In this document: one piece after another, positions 1-11,413 of the stretch
How positions within the stretch are numbered: the stretch's first letter is position 1
Layout of the letters: each line of letters starts with the position of its first letter
Source: Agapanthus africanus
Taxonomy: Eukaryota > Streptophyta > Magnoliopsida > Asparagales > Amaryllidaceae
Length of the DNA: 64,000 nucleotides
Assembly: GCA_030015575.1 (NCBI GenBank)
Contig: JASDDO010000026.1
Coordinates: 186,955,739 to 187,019,738 of the forward strand
Direction of reading: 5' to 3'
Notes under the pieces: generated by a model
The model's database searches: none
Seen by the model: the letters and a program-made list of their open reading frames with translations, nothing else
What the model was told of the DNA's origin: nothing
Made by a program: the position numbers and the translations under genes

Positions 1-3000
1 TCGAACCATATGAAGTCTATAGGACTCCATCTGATCCAAGTAAGCCAAAAGCCCAGAAATCTAAAACCATTTAAGGAGTAAATAGGGAAAATTAGTTTTA
101 AGAGGTAAAGAAAACATGTTTGAAAATCAAGTTTTTAAATAACTAAGCCGAATATGCATTTTTTTAAAATGTGTAACCTTTCCTGAAAATTTCGGCAGAG
201 TTTCCTTTGTAAAAACTGGCCCCGAACGGGGTACAACAAGAATAATATATATGAAATGATAAAAGGCATCCCCAAGCGGGAGCTAGCTCTTCGTCAATCG
301 ACGGTCACAACCACGCAAGCAATAACATACAACGCCAAAGGGCGAGGATCAAAACCCAAAAAGAACTCAAAACAGCCAGAAAACCGTAATACCACAAGCG
401 CGACTCTAAGGTCGAAATAATACAACACTGCTTCCTAAGTCTGAAACAATATACAAGTTTTGGTTGATGGACAATTCTAGATACAATAAAAATACATGAA
501 CAATGGCGGTTCTGATACAAAGAACCCACCTAACCAAGCAAGTCACCCATAGGAAGCAGTGTGCCAGAAATGCCGCTATGGAATCTGTACGGCAAAAACC
601 TGCAAGAACTGGGGCACAACGGGGGTGAGTTGCCAAATCGTGAATAGAAAATATCTACAAGCAGAGATCGAATGCATGACCTATCCTAGGTCAATACGAT
701 CAGATAATAAATAAACCTCAATATGAATAAAGCTGAAGCATGCTAAACTGGCAATGTAATCTCTACATGAGTGTAATGCCAAGTGCTCGTGCTCGTGCCT
801 CAGGTAATAGCATGTCATGAATATGAGGTATGATCAATGTAATCAAATCTGCACACACGTGGATCCCGTCCACTCGTCACCCAATGACAATAACCATCAT
901 GCAAGTAAATCTCATGAAACCTGTGCATGGAAATATGAGGATATAACCCACCCGTGTCCCTCGCGACACGTCAAAATCATGGAACCGGAGTGCCCAGCAT
1001 CGGCACTCGAAAACATCATGAAAACTGTGCCCAGCATCGGCACGTAAATCCTCATATATCGGGCTCCGTCAGTCCGGATCGGCCCGCGGGCTCTGTCTGC
1101 GGTATCGGCCCTCGGCCCCGGCAGTATGCCCAAAACATCTATCGACTCTGGTCGGTATCCTCCGGATAACCGCCAGGTCCAACCAATCACCGGTAGGTAC
1201 TCGCCCGCCTCCAGGCTCAATCGGCAAAGCTCATCGATCATCTTGCCGAGGGGAACCATACCGGGTCCACCTTGTACCCGCAATCGGCTCATCCACGCCT
1301 CGATTCGGGTTACACATATCGCTCTCAGCACCGAGAAAACACATGGTGGACGCACTGAAATATCATATCAAGGGTAACCGGGTTTTTAAAGAAATGACAT
1401 TCTCTTTTGAAATACCCTCGGTTCCCAAATCCAGAAATATCATAGAAACAACATATCTCAATGCGTACAGTCAAAGCATGATGTATGCGGCATGTAACAG
1501 TAATGCAAGCATATCAGTAAGTCATGCAACATGGAATAATAATGTGCACATGTCGAGGGAGACCGCTCTTTTAAAAGGAATCTGTTTTTAAAGAGAATCT
1601 TGCGGTTCCCAAATCCCCAATCAAGCTAGAATCATCTATATATGTGTACAGGTATAAGTGTACAATATGCCATGCCAGAATCATATCATGAATGCAATAG
1701 TACTATAGTGTAGTGACATGGCAATTATCGATGATGAGTGTGTGAGCCGGCAACAAGTGTACGTGGAACATATACATCATCAATAATGGTGCTGGTGTCC
1801 TAGCAGCATGACTGAATGTCACAACAATACAAGCGATGCAATGCAAATAGCAGGAATATGCGGAAACGAATGATCAACGCAAAAGTACAGAACCTGCCCC
1901 AATAGATATGTCATGCAACCTTGCCTTTTGAAATAAGACGAATCAGGGCTTTTGGTAAAGTAAGGGCTACGGTGTTTTAAGAAAAGATGCATCATTTGAA
2001 AATATCCGTATAACCCTTCTGCTTATCTTTAAAATATCCCCGATTCGTTAGTTTTGAAATAGGTATGACTCGGTCTAGTCTAATGTCTACTAAATAATCT
2101 AGACAGGAGGGGTATGAAACCACCTAATCTGAGTCAATATATAAATATAGATATGATAGTCGGTGATCTCGCCTCAATAACATATCGTATGATATCCTCG
2201 AGTCATGAGTGCGGATCTATCATCAATATCGGCTCGTACGGTAAATCGTCGTACGGCATCCCAATAGCTGGGTAGGGGTCAATATCACACTATCTCATCA
2301 CATATCATGTATCACTTATCATCAGATCACACAATCTGGGGTACTACTGTAAGTCTAGTACAAATCGACACCATCTATAAAATATGAATGCGGGTAAAGC
2401 ACATGTCCAAAGGCCCGCTAAAACTATCATATCGCACCTCAAAGGCAAACTATGTCACATCGCCGATCCCACGGCCTCACATCAAGTATCATCTCAAACC
2501 ACGTATCATCCTCCAATCCCGTATATAAACACATAGTCCCATACCCATGTGTAGATATACGCACCATCATATGCACTCTAATAAATGAAAGAATGAATGC
2601 AAGTATGTGTGTAAATGTATGTGTGAGTGCAACCACTACTCTAGGGTTCGCACTATACTAAACCAATATATTCTTATCATCAAAATATCATTATTACCAT
2701 CAATAACCCTAAACAACACATAATAAATATTCATGTGTATACGTATTCGTATACATCACCACGGACTGCGGGGGTGCTATACGCCATCCACCCGACTTCT
2801 CCCCGTAGATATAAATCTACTCACCTTGCTTCTCGTTTGCTAAAGCCGATGTCGCTATCTTCACCTCCTTTGCCTCAACATCACGCGGGGTACCTACAAG
2901 TATATCACAATGCTAAAGCACATGAAAATCACATCGGAAACCAAAATAGCACACGCTACCCGCATAGGTAAAAACCTATCGACTCGCATGTAAACACAAT

Positions 3001-3345
3001 CAAAATCCACTTGTCGTTGACGTCCAAACGCCACCCGACAGGAATGAATCACCAAATCCATGCTAAAACAAGTCCCAAATTATACACCAACATAGGAAAA
3101 TCAACCCAGATTTCACCCTAGATGGAATCAGTCAAAACTAGACATACTCAGGGTCAAAACTAGAGGAAATGGGGGCATGCACAGAAAACGAGGCAATTCC
3201 TTAAAATACCTTATTTTAGAATTTTCCATAATTTTTCCCCATTTATCTGTATTTAATTATACCAGAATATTAAAATATTCATTAAAATAATATTAAACTA
3301 TAAAATTTCCCAAAAATCATATTTTATTATTTTGAAGACGTTACA
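1..3345 (-). repeat. Probable chromovirus (Tekay/Del-type) LTR, minus sense
   Basis: No gene is visible here. Read on the minus strand, the segment starts at 3345 with TGTAACGTC, the usual start of Tekay/Del chromovirus LTRs, followed by AT-rich sequence. It contains the long GC-rich stretch (about 950-1330) and the 'acaaaggaaactctgccgaaatttt' type of U5 sequence (about 188-215) that I associate with these LTRs. The flank to the right of 3345 is the start of a copia internal region, so the chromovirus seems to have inserted there and the rest of it lies beyond the left edge. Several 60-150 codon ORFs inside are not conserved proteins. The family is assigned from memory of LTR style; the boundary at 3345 is firmer than the lineage. 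Confidence 0.4.
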
Positions 3346-3447
3346 ACAGCAAGCAAAAATTTGGAATTATGAATCGAGAAAAAATATTCGATCGATACTT
3401 TAACTTTGTGAAAACAAGTCTAGCCTCTAATCTAGCTCTGATACCAC
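3346..3447 (-). mobile_element. Start of internal region of minus-strand Angela-like element A0, with PBS
   Basis: Positions 3435-3446 read TGGTATCAGAGC on the minus strand, the primer-binding site matching the 3' end of initiator tRNA-Met used by copia elements. It sits one base from an LTR beginning at 3448. The bases to its left resemble the equivalent leader of element E3 next to its PBS (about 43090-43173). The remainder of A0, including its coding region, lies to the left and is cut off by the chromovirus LTR and the window edge. Confidence 0.7.
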
Positions 3448-4368
3448 TGTTAGGGTGATGTTTGCAAACTAGCCTACTAATTTTGGAAAGAACAATAGGA
3501 CTTTAAAAAATTCCCTAGAATGCAAACACACCACTACAAAGAATCAAAACTAAAGAGCTAAACTTGCAAAGAAAAAAACAAGTGAGCTAAGTTAATTTAC
3601 TATGTGTATAATACTCACATCCTCAAACTTTCTTCAAGAGCTCCATTGATGGACTCTAGCTAGGCTCTTAGGTGAGAGGATGAGCTTGGTGAGGACCTCC
3701 TTATGCCGAAGATGATCCACCTGAGGGAAACTTATCCAAGTTTCAACTTTACTCTGAATCGAATATCGAGAAAGCAAGCGACATTCTAAGCTTACTAGAA
3801 ATGAAGTGTGGGAATGTAGGATTTATCACTTGCAAAAATCTCTTTTTTTAAGCTCAAGAGAGCTCAAGAAGAAAGAGGAAGAAGATGATGAGAGGAGAGT
3901 GTATGAGGAATGAAAAATCACTTAGATAAATAATAATCATCACCTTTCATTTTGCAACCATACTCTAAATTAAAATGGTGCATCCAAATGAAAAACACAA
4001 TATAAAATTGTGTCCATTCCTTTCAACCATACTCTCCACCATACCTCCCTCCACCTCATTTCTTTTCTTTTCAAATTAAAAGAAAACCTAAATGAGGTGT
4101 CCTCCTTCTAGAACTCTTTCCGTATAAATACGGAATACGACCCCGGTATATGTATCGAAATACATATACGTGTATCCGTATAAAAATACGAATGACCAAG
4201 AGAAAATGAATAGTGAACATAATATTAGAATATATAGATGTGTAAATTATTAAATCAATATATGATTTAATAATCCGGCTTAATCATAAGCCAGCTAATA
4301 TTATCAAATGTTCGATTAAAATCCGTGTAGCTAGTACGCACATTTAATCGGACCTCTGTACATATCAA
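3448..4368 (-). repeat. A0 5' LTR, piece 1 of 3
   Basis: This LTR piece begins TGTTAGGG next to the minus-strand PBS. It ends at the target site of gypsy element G (TSD atcaa, 4364-4368, repeated at 11186-11190). Joined with 11191-11408 and 22021-22884 it makes one LTR of about 2.0 kb, close to the 2,055-bp LTR of E3 and homologous to it through the reversed Angela-like sequence. It carries no coding sequence; the ORFs seen are chance. Confidence 0.75.
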
Positions 4369-5754
4369 TGTTCATATCATAATATTGCATTTTGTATTCC
4401 CCATTCTTATGCATTTCACAATGAAAACAGGTGCTTTTGACGCATGTCTGCTACATATTACAGGTTACAGGTTCTTGGAGCGAAAACAGTGAAAATGATG
4501 AAAAGACGATGCAAAAGTGGACTTTGACCAACAAACAGAAGACTCTTGATCAAGCCTACATCAAAGATAAAGTTCACAATTAACAAGGCAACGCAAAGTC
4601 CAAAATTACAAAGCGAACGGTTAAAAATCCATTGCAAATTGTTCACTGGAGATCTGGAACCAACGTGGAAGCCCAATTGAGAAAACACCTGAATAAACAT
4701 GAAGCCCAAAATGACATGAACCAGCCCAGGAATTTAGAGAGCCCAATTCCCTTATTTGGCCGCGGAACCGCGGCCAAACCATGCCTCGGGCCGCGGTTCC
4801 GCGGCAATATTGAGTAGAGAGAGAAAAATATTTTTTCCATAATTTGTTGCGGCGCTGACCAAGTCAACCTAGGGGTATATTTGTAATTGTAGACATGCGG
4901 ATCAAAATGTAACCTAGGGTTTCCTATTCTCTATAAATAGGAACTCTATTCATTGTATTCTTTTCATGCCTCCCTATGCCTCCCTTTAATGAATAAAATT
5001 TAGAAATCTTTTGGAGAGCATCGGTGTTTCTTCTCCATTCAGAAATTCAGATCTGACAACCCTGCATGGATGATTGGAGGGATGCATCTGTAAGTAATTT
5101 AATTTCTTGCCTTAGTATAGATTTAAATTCCTTGCCCTAGGTAGATTTAATTTCATGCCCTAGGAACTTGTTTAGAGTTAGCTTTGGGGAAGGCTTTTGA
5201 GAGATGAGATCTCTCATCCCTTTCTTACCCACCAAATATTTACAATAGGACTCCATGCATACATGCACATACCGCTCCCTACGGCACTCTATCCCTCGAG
5301 ATAGCGGTGATACCGTAGTATAAAGGCCCGGGTGTGATGTTTTCCATGGAGGTTAGGGTAAGGATCTCTAAAGGAAGGACAAGAACCTAGAGGAAGGAAC
5401 ACATTCCCGAACGGATCTAATCCACTTTATTGATAATTACCATAACTCCTCACAGATCATCATTCGGGTATTGAAAGCGGTGAGATTTAATTACATTTCC
5501 AAACCATCCTTAAACCTAGCCCTAGCAAGAATAGATCTAGATAATTGCCCTAGGTTAATTAGGTTTTTAGATTTAATAATTAATCCGAACACCCTTCGGA
5601 ATTAACTCGTTAGCGCGACTAGGAGATTCACAACATCCCTGTGGACCGACCCGTACTCTCCGGCTAGCTTCATGCGACGCCGTTCTTGATTGCGGTTACA
5701 AATATTTTTGATCTATCTTTTAGAAAGCGCAAGCACGCTAAATCTCATCAATCA
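4369..5754 (+). repeat. G 5' LTR with TATA box and poly(A)-type signal
   Basis: The LTR starts TGTTCATATC and ends CATCAATCA. TATAAATA at 4932-4939 is a likely promoter TATA box, and AATAAA at 4992-4997 is a likely polyadenylation signal about 55 bp on, so the R region probably lies near 4960-5020. A perfect 16-bp inverted repeat (GCCGCGGAACCGCGGC at 4759-4774 with its complement at 4790-4805) sits about 130-170 bp upstream of the TATA box. Short ORFs in this LTR recur in the 3' LTR and are not genes. Confidence 0.9.
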
Positions 5755-5756
5755 AA

Positions 5757-5774
5757 TGGCGCCGTTGCCGGGGA
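5757..5774 (+). other. G primer-binding site
   Basis: TGGCGCCGTTGCCGGGGA lies two bases after the 5' LTR. This is the standard PBS of Athila/Tat-type gypsy elements, complementary to a tRNA 3' end (usually given as tRNA-Asp). It separates this element from the copia elements in the window, which all use TGGTATCA-type sites. Confidence 0.9.
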
Positions 5775-6704
5775 TGGCGTAGAATTTTCTTTTCGCAATT
5801 TCGGGTTAATCTTAAAATTAAAAAAAAAATCATAAAAATCAAAAAAATCAAAAAAATCAAAAAAAAATATAAAAATATATAATTTGTTATTTTTGGAAAG
5901 GATACTTTGTTGTTTTAATTTTGCAGGATATACAAAGACGATCTGGAAATTTCCAGAAAGCGAAACAGAAAAAGGGGTATCGGAACAGAAGGGATTTTAA
6001 AAAACAGAGAAGCACAAAAATTTTAGAGCCCCAAACCCCCTAACCCGCCGTGATTCCGCAGCCAATACCCACCTTAGGCCGCGGAAACGCGGCCGTCTTG
6101 TCGATTCGTCGCACCAAAAAAATTGTGGGGATCTGAGCCATCAAGAGGACCGCGGGACCGCGGTGTTATAGCGCTATTGCAGCGGAAGGGCGGCGATCTG
6201 GTGGCATCTACTTCTGAAAAAATTTCTGTAAGATTTTCTGTTCCTTTTCTGTATATTTTGAAATATATTTTCTGAAAATGCCTGCAGGATTTTGTGCACC
6301 TTAAAAATATATTCCCTTCCATATAACAATTTTGTGCAGGATTTTTGGGCCCCGCTTAAAAATTGAAATTGATTGCAAGTAATCTTTTTTGTTGCATACT
6401 TTTTCTCGAATATCTTTTTGCAACAATTTTTTCCAAATAAAGATTCTTGTGATATGCTTCAAATAATAACCAATTGCAAGTAATATTTTGCTGTTGCATA
6501 TCTTTTCTATAAAATATTTTGTTGTTGCATATCTTTTCTCTAAAATCTTTTTGCAACAAAATTTTTCCAAATAAAGAGAAAAAAAATCAATGAAAGAATG
6601 AAAATAAAAAGTACAAATATTTTATAGAAACTTGCAAAAAATTTTAGCCGCAAATAAATCCTTGCACCACCAACCATCCTTCTTGTCACCTTTCTTCTTC
6701 TAGC
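5775..6704 (+). other. G untranslated leader with CCGCGG-type motifs
   Basis: No gene is present. The first part is A-rich (5818-5880). Three GC-rich near-palindromes lie at 6044-6062, 6078-6094 (GGCCGCGGAAACGCGGCC) and 6149-6163 (ACCGCGGGACCGCGGT), related to the LTR inverted repeat and to the copia leader hairpins. The rest (6220-6700) is T/A-rich with repeated 'gttgcatatcttttct' and 'tttttgcaacaa' blocks (about 6380-6570). Confidence 0.6.
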
Positions 6705-8378
6705 ATGGGTACTCTACATAAAAAATCTCTTGCCGAACTTTGGTATCCCGAACCTAATTTTGCGTCATATGTCAATGTGTTCGGTCAATTTAAAGACGAT
6801 CTTTCCATGCCTAAAAAATCGTTGAAAGATCACATAGAGGAGTCTAGGAGAAACAGTTTGACTTTTCGACCCACTTTGTGTCAACCGAGTCAACCTTCAC
6901 CACCTCCATATGTTGACACCACTTTTTCAAGTCCTTCTGTCACTCCTAGGCCGATGTCCATTGCTGAGCATATTGCTCAATCTCGCAGTCGATCTTTCAC
7001 CCCTCTCCACTCATCTAGTTCTAGGGATCCACACGACTATTCATCTTCTTATCCATATGTTGACCCTACCCCTATCCTACCACCCACTTCCTATCAGTCC
7101 TACCCGACTTTTCCACCTTCACTAGACACTGTTTCTTCACAGCCATTAGGGAGTTTCACATATCCAACCAATTTTGAATCTTTTACTGAAACCCCCTTAC
7201 CACCAAAGTCTAGTTTGGAAGAGGCGTTGGAGGCGTATATCGCAGCAACAAATAAAATGGTTAGGAAGGTGGAAGCGTCCGTGGCCGCCCTTATGCAACC
7301 TGCTGAACCGGTAGCTAGTGTCCCGCTAGCTCCAAATTTTCCAATGTATGAGAAGGCGGTTGGACAGAATGAGAATGAAAGAGGATTTTCAAATCAAACC
7401 TACCCTTACCCAATTGAAGCCCACAACTCCTGTTTTCCATCGATTGCCCTAAATAGTTCACCTGTTGAAAATAAAAATGAGTTGTGTGATTTTGTAGTGT
7501 TTGATTTGCCAAATTGTGAAGAACCCCTTTCGAGTGAAACCGCACTTACTCCTTTCGATCTTTACACCTCCACTCTAGAACCTAAATCGATAGATATCCA
7601 TGCTTTTGATGAGATGCCTAAAGAAATTGATTTTCACTTGATTGAGGATATAGACGCCGGGAATATTTCGGATGATGAACCTGTCGATTTGCTTGAAATT
7701 TTATGTTCAAATCATCATCCTGAGTTATTAAATGTTTCTCCCGAACCTCATATGCGTCTTGATTTTGATGATATTGGCATGGATGAGCAAATTTTTGAGG
7801 AAAATATTGAGGAGAATTATGAGGATGGTACTGAGGATAATATTGAGGTTGAACCATTTTCATTTGATGTGTCGAATTTTCCAATACACCCTCCTAAATC
7901 CTTAACTGATACCCTTCCTCACTCACTTCCTTCCATCCTTCCTATTGTTCCGACCGTGCAAGTGACCGTTACGCTTTCATCTCCTATACCAAGTTCGGCG
8001 TACCTATGTTTTCTTGCGAATCTTGAGGGATTTGATCCCATTTCTCGACGAGTAGATAGGTTAGCGCAATCGCTTATAACATATCGGTCATCACATATTG
8101 CGCTAATTTATTCACTCAATTTACACTCTCAAGATCGTACTCCACTTCCTTCTTCTTTTCGCCATTCTTCTCCCCCACCGAGACCATATTCTACCATTCT
8201 TCTTTCCACACGGTCTCGCGTGCTTCTCATTTTCTTGCACCAACTATACCATTTCCACGATAAGATTTTTGAATGGTTGGTGCTAACCTTTGGCTTGTGT
8301 AAGGCCAAGCTTAAGTTTGGGGGAATCTTTGTATATATGTATATATTTTTTGTTTTCTTTTCTATAAAAAAAATTTAA
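6705..8378 (+). CDS. Unassigned 557-residue ORF of element G (possible Gag-like or accessory protein)
   Basis: This is an uninterrupted ORF from ATG at 6705, the only long ORF in G. I do not recognise a catalytic domain. Residues about 1-50 are basic/mixed, and 50-170 are very rich in Ser, Pro and Thr. A short helical, possibly coiled-coil stretch (about 170-200, with ...LEEALEAYIAATNKM...) is reminiscent of the region after the capsid in gypsy Gag proteins. Residues about 285-390 are strongly acidic with DD, EE and EEN runs. The C-terminal end is hydrophobic, then lysine-tipped. There is no CCHC zinc knuckle, no DTG/DSG protease motif and no reverse transcriptase motif. The stretch encoding KLKFGG overlaps a polypurine tract at 8313-8323. 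Survival of an open frame in a young element suggests function, but a chance remnant of a longer gene is possible. Confidence 0.55.
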   Translation: MGTLHKKSLAELWYPEPNFASYVNVFGQFKDDLSMPKKSLKDHIEESRRNSLTFRPTLCQPSQPSPPPYVDTTFSSPSVTPRPMSIAEHIAQSRSRSFTPLHSSSSRDPHDYSSSYPYVDPTPILPPTSYQSYPTFPPSLDTVSSQPLGSFTYPTNFESFTETPLPPKSSLEEALEAYIAATNKMVRKVEASVAALMQPAEPVASVPLAPNFPMYEKAVGQNENERGFSNQTYPYPIEAHNSCFPSIALNSSPVENKNELCDFVVFDLPNCEEPLSSETALTPFDLYTSTLEPKSIDIHAFDEMPKEIDFHLIEDIDAGNISDDEPVDLLEILCSNHHPELLNVSPEPHMRLDFDDIGMDEQIFEENIEENYEDGTEDNIEVEPFSFDVSNFPIHPPKSLTDTLPHSLPSILPIVPTVQVTVTLSSPIPSSAYLCFLANLEGFDPISRRVDRLAQSLITYRSSHIALIYSLNLHSQDRTPLPSSFRHSSPPPRPYSTILLSTRSRVLLIFLHQLYHFHDKIFEWLVLTFGLCKAKLKFGGIFVYMYIFFVFFSIKKI

Positions 8379-9799
8379 ATTTTTTTTTTCAAAACATTAA
8401 AAATATATAAAAAATTTAAATAAATAAACAGGGGAGTACCGATATTTTGACCCTCTTGGTTTAGCATGACAGTGAGGACACTGTCAAGTTCAAGTTTGGG
8501 GGTATGCTCGGTAAGTCTTCTTTCTTCGCATTCATTTGTACATTTGCATACTTATTTGAAAACCCATAAAAAATTGAAAAATTTCAAAAATTATAAAAAT
8601 TATTGTATTCAATTTTGGCTAATTGACTTTGGTTTGACAAATAGGTCAACTGGCTAGGAACAACTAGATCTTAGACTTAGTGAATTAAAAATCCTAAAAA
8701 TAACATTCCTTAAAGTTTAATGGTAGAAAGTATATGTCTTTGTAGATTATTTAGAAATAGGCAAATTTTGGGTTCACTTCTTGGGCTAAGTCAAAATGAG
8801 GGAAGAGTATTGATGTTCTTATTAGAGTATAAGTTTGAAAAATAGTTCCTAGCTTAAGTCTAGATTCTGAAAATGTATACCCTACAATTTGCACAATCAT
8901 GCACCTTGAAACTTGGAATAGTAGAAGAGACCTTGAAATGCTCTTGTCTAAAGTCCTTAGTACAATGAAAATAAAAGAAAAAAAAGTGAATAAAGGAAAA
9001 AAATGGACACTGGTTTTTGTGATTACTTAAGGCTAAAAAAATAGAAAAAATATTTAGCGAGGGTGCTTCATCACCTAGTGCCTTAGACCAACTGGTTTGG
9101 GAGTCACTGCTAAAGCCTTGGGTATTGCAAGACTAGGAAGTACGCTTTAAAGTGCTAACGCATCTTGTAATCGGTTGTTGGTACCTCAAGAAGTATTAAC
9201 GGTCGCATGAAGGATGTGTAAGCGAAATTCAATTAAAAATTCACTAATAAGTGCTTTGGACAACGGACAAGAGTATGATTGCTTAATTTGAATTTCCAAG
9301 TGTAGGGATGATTTATACACACACGTGGGGATATGTGATTGGAATTTAGATGAGAGAAAGGAATGAAGAATAGAACTTGTATCTTTAGTAGAGTTGATAA
9401 AAATTCCTAAGTGGAGATGAAACCCTAGAAGAAAGACTTAAGAGATGCCGAAAGATGAGTGATTCTATAGAACATGTATAATCTTAAGTTAAATGATGAG
9501 GAAGTGTGAAGAATATGGGTGGATAATTTGCGAGTCGACGATAATAGAATTCCTTGTTAGAAAACCTAATTAGAAAACAAAGTCGAAAAGCCGAATTGAT
9601 AGGATTTTGTGGGTGTAATCCGCTGAAAACCCTCAGGAGACAACACTCCTCCTACTAGGGACACCTAGAGGTTTAACGGCTTGTTGCACAAGCTCAGTGC
9701 AATCGCGTCTCCCTGCGAAAGTGCGGCTAGGTTAGATTTTTATCGAGAATAAAAAATAAGTTTGCTCGAGGACGAGCAAAAGATAAGTTTGGGGGTATT
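8379..9799 (+). other. G 3' non-coding region with three PPT-like tracts
   Basis: No supported gene is present. AAGTTTGGGGG occurs at 8313-8323 (end of the ORF), 8492-8502 and 9785-9795. The last lies just before the 3' LTR and is the likely priming polypurine tract. The intervening sequence is A-rich and lacks pol. This layout, with a pol-less interior and repeated internal PPTs, is typical of Tat/Athila-related non-autonomous elements. Confidence 0.7.
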
Positions 9800-11185
9800 T
9801 GTTCATATCATAATATTGCATTTTGTATTCCCCATTCTTATGCATTTCACAATGAAAACAGGTGCTTTTGACGCATGTCTGCTACATATTACAGGTTACA
9901 GGTTCTTGGAGCGAAAACAGTGAAAATGATGAAAAGACGATGCAAAAGTGGACTTTGACCAACAAACAGAAGACTCTTGATCAAGCCTACATCAAAGATA
10001 AAGTTCATAATTAACAAGGCAACGCAAAGTCCAAAATTACAAAGCGAACGGTTAAAAATCCATTGCAAATTGTTCACTGGAGATCTGGAACCAACGTGGA
10101 AGCCCAATTGAGAAAACACCTGAATAAACATGAAGCCCAAAATGACATGAACCAGCCCAGGAATTTAGAGAGCCCAATTCCCTTATTTGGCCGCGGAACC
10201 GCGGCCAAACCATGCCTCGGGCCGCGGTTCCGCGGCAATATTGAGTAGAGAGAGAAAAATATTTTTTCCATAATTTGTTGCGGCGCTGACCAAGTCAACC
10301 TAGGGGTATATTTGTAATTGTAGACATGCGGATCAAAATGTAACCTAGGGTTTCCTATTCTCTATAAATAGGAACTCTATTCATTGTATTCTTTTCATGC
10401 CTCCCTATGCCTCCCTTTAATGAATAAAATTTAGAAATCTTTTGGAGAGCATCGGTGTTTCTTCTCCATTCAGAAATTCAGATCTGACAACCCTGCATGG
10501 ATGATTGGAGGGATGCATCTGTAAGTAATTTAATTTCTTGCCTTAGTATAGATTTAAATTCCTTGCCCTAGGTAGATTTAATTTCATGCCCTAGGAACTT
10601 GTTTAGAGTTAGCTTTGGGGAAGGCTTTTGAGAGATGAGATCTCTCATCCCTTTCTTACCCACCAAATATTTACAATAGGACTCCATGCATACATGCACA
10701 TACCGCTCCCTACGGCACTCTATCCCTCGAGATAGCGGTGATACCGTAGTATAAAGGCCCGGGTGTGATGTTTTCCATGGAGGTTAGGGTAAGGATCTCT
10801 AAAGGAAGGACAAGAACCTAGAGGAAGGAACACATTCCCGAACGGATCTAATCCACTTTATTGATAATTACCATAACTCCTCACAGATCATCATTCGGGT
10901 ATTGAAAGCGGTGAGATTTAATTACATTTCCAAACCATCCTTAAACCTAGCCCTAGCAAGAATAGATCTAGATAATTGCCCTAGGTTAATTAGGTTTTTA
11001 GATTTAATAATTAATCCGAACACCCTTCGGAATTAACTCGTTAGCGCGACTAGGAGATTCACAACATCCCTGTGGACCGACCCGTACTCTCCGGCTAGCT
11101 TCATGCGACGCCGTTCTTGATTGCGGTTACAAATATTTTTGATCTATCTTTTAGAAAGCGCAAGCACGCTAAATCTCATCAATCA
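9800..11185 (+). repeat. G 3' LTR
   Basis: This LTR is the same length as the 5' LTR (1,386 bp) and by eye differs at one position. TATAAATA lies at 10363-10370 and AATAAA at 10423-10428, with the CCGCGG inverted repeat at 10190-10236. It ends at 11185, followed by TSD atcaa. Confidence 0.9.
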
Positions 11186-11190
11186 ATCAA

Positions 11191-11408
11191 CGTATGTCAT
11201 CTACATCATATCGCCTGGACCATTAAAAAACCATTTGTGTGGGACTCTAAAGACTCGACAATACGCTGGCAGTGGGTTTAACCATAAGCACGTTTAGCGG
11301 CACTAGCTGTACGTAACGATTATCCAGGTATTGAATGAAAGGAAGGTCGACAGGTAAGCCCATCCAAACCCCTACCGAGCCTATAAGTGACATGCATTGT
11401 ACAGTCTG
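11191..11408 (-). repeat. A0 5' LTR, piece 2 of 3
   Basis: This continues the A0 LTR after the G insertion and contains the 'gtgtgggactctaaagactcg' block shared by all the Angela-like LTRs here. It stops at the E1 target site (TSD gtctg at 11409-11413). Confidence 0.75.
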
Positions 11409-11413
11409 GTCTG

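Larger units (their letters stand above)
4369..11185 (+). mobile_element. Element G: young non-autonomous gypsy-type LTR retrotransposon
   Basis: This is a complete 6,817-bp element. It has two 1,386-bp LTRs (4369-5754 and 9800-11185), TSD atcaa on both sides (4364-4368 and 11186-11190), a PBS directly after the 5' LTR and a polypurine tract before the 3' LTR. By eye the LTRs differ at one base (c at 4576 versus t in the 3' copy), so insertion is recent. The PBS type and the repeated 'aagtttggggg' tracts fit the Athila/Tat side of the gypsy superfamily. The 4,045-bp interior has one long ORF and no protease, reverse transcriptase, RNase H or integrase, so the element must be mobilised by a partner. 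Confidence 0.9.

Noticed and set aside
305..1591. Several 70-150 codon ORFs on both strands
   Set aside because: They lie in the probable chromovirus LTR, overlap each other on both strands and have no recognisable domain or gene structure.
4458..4867. ORFs of 61-83 codons repeated identically at 9889-10298
   Set aside because: They are in the G LTRs; the repeat simply reflects the two LTR copies, and they span the CCGCGG inverted repeat.
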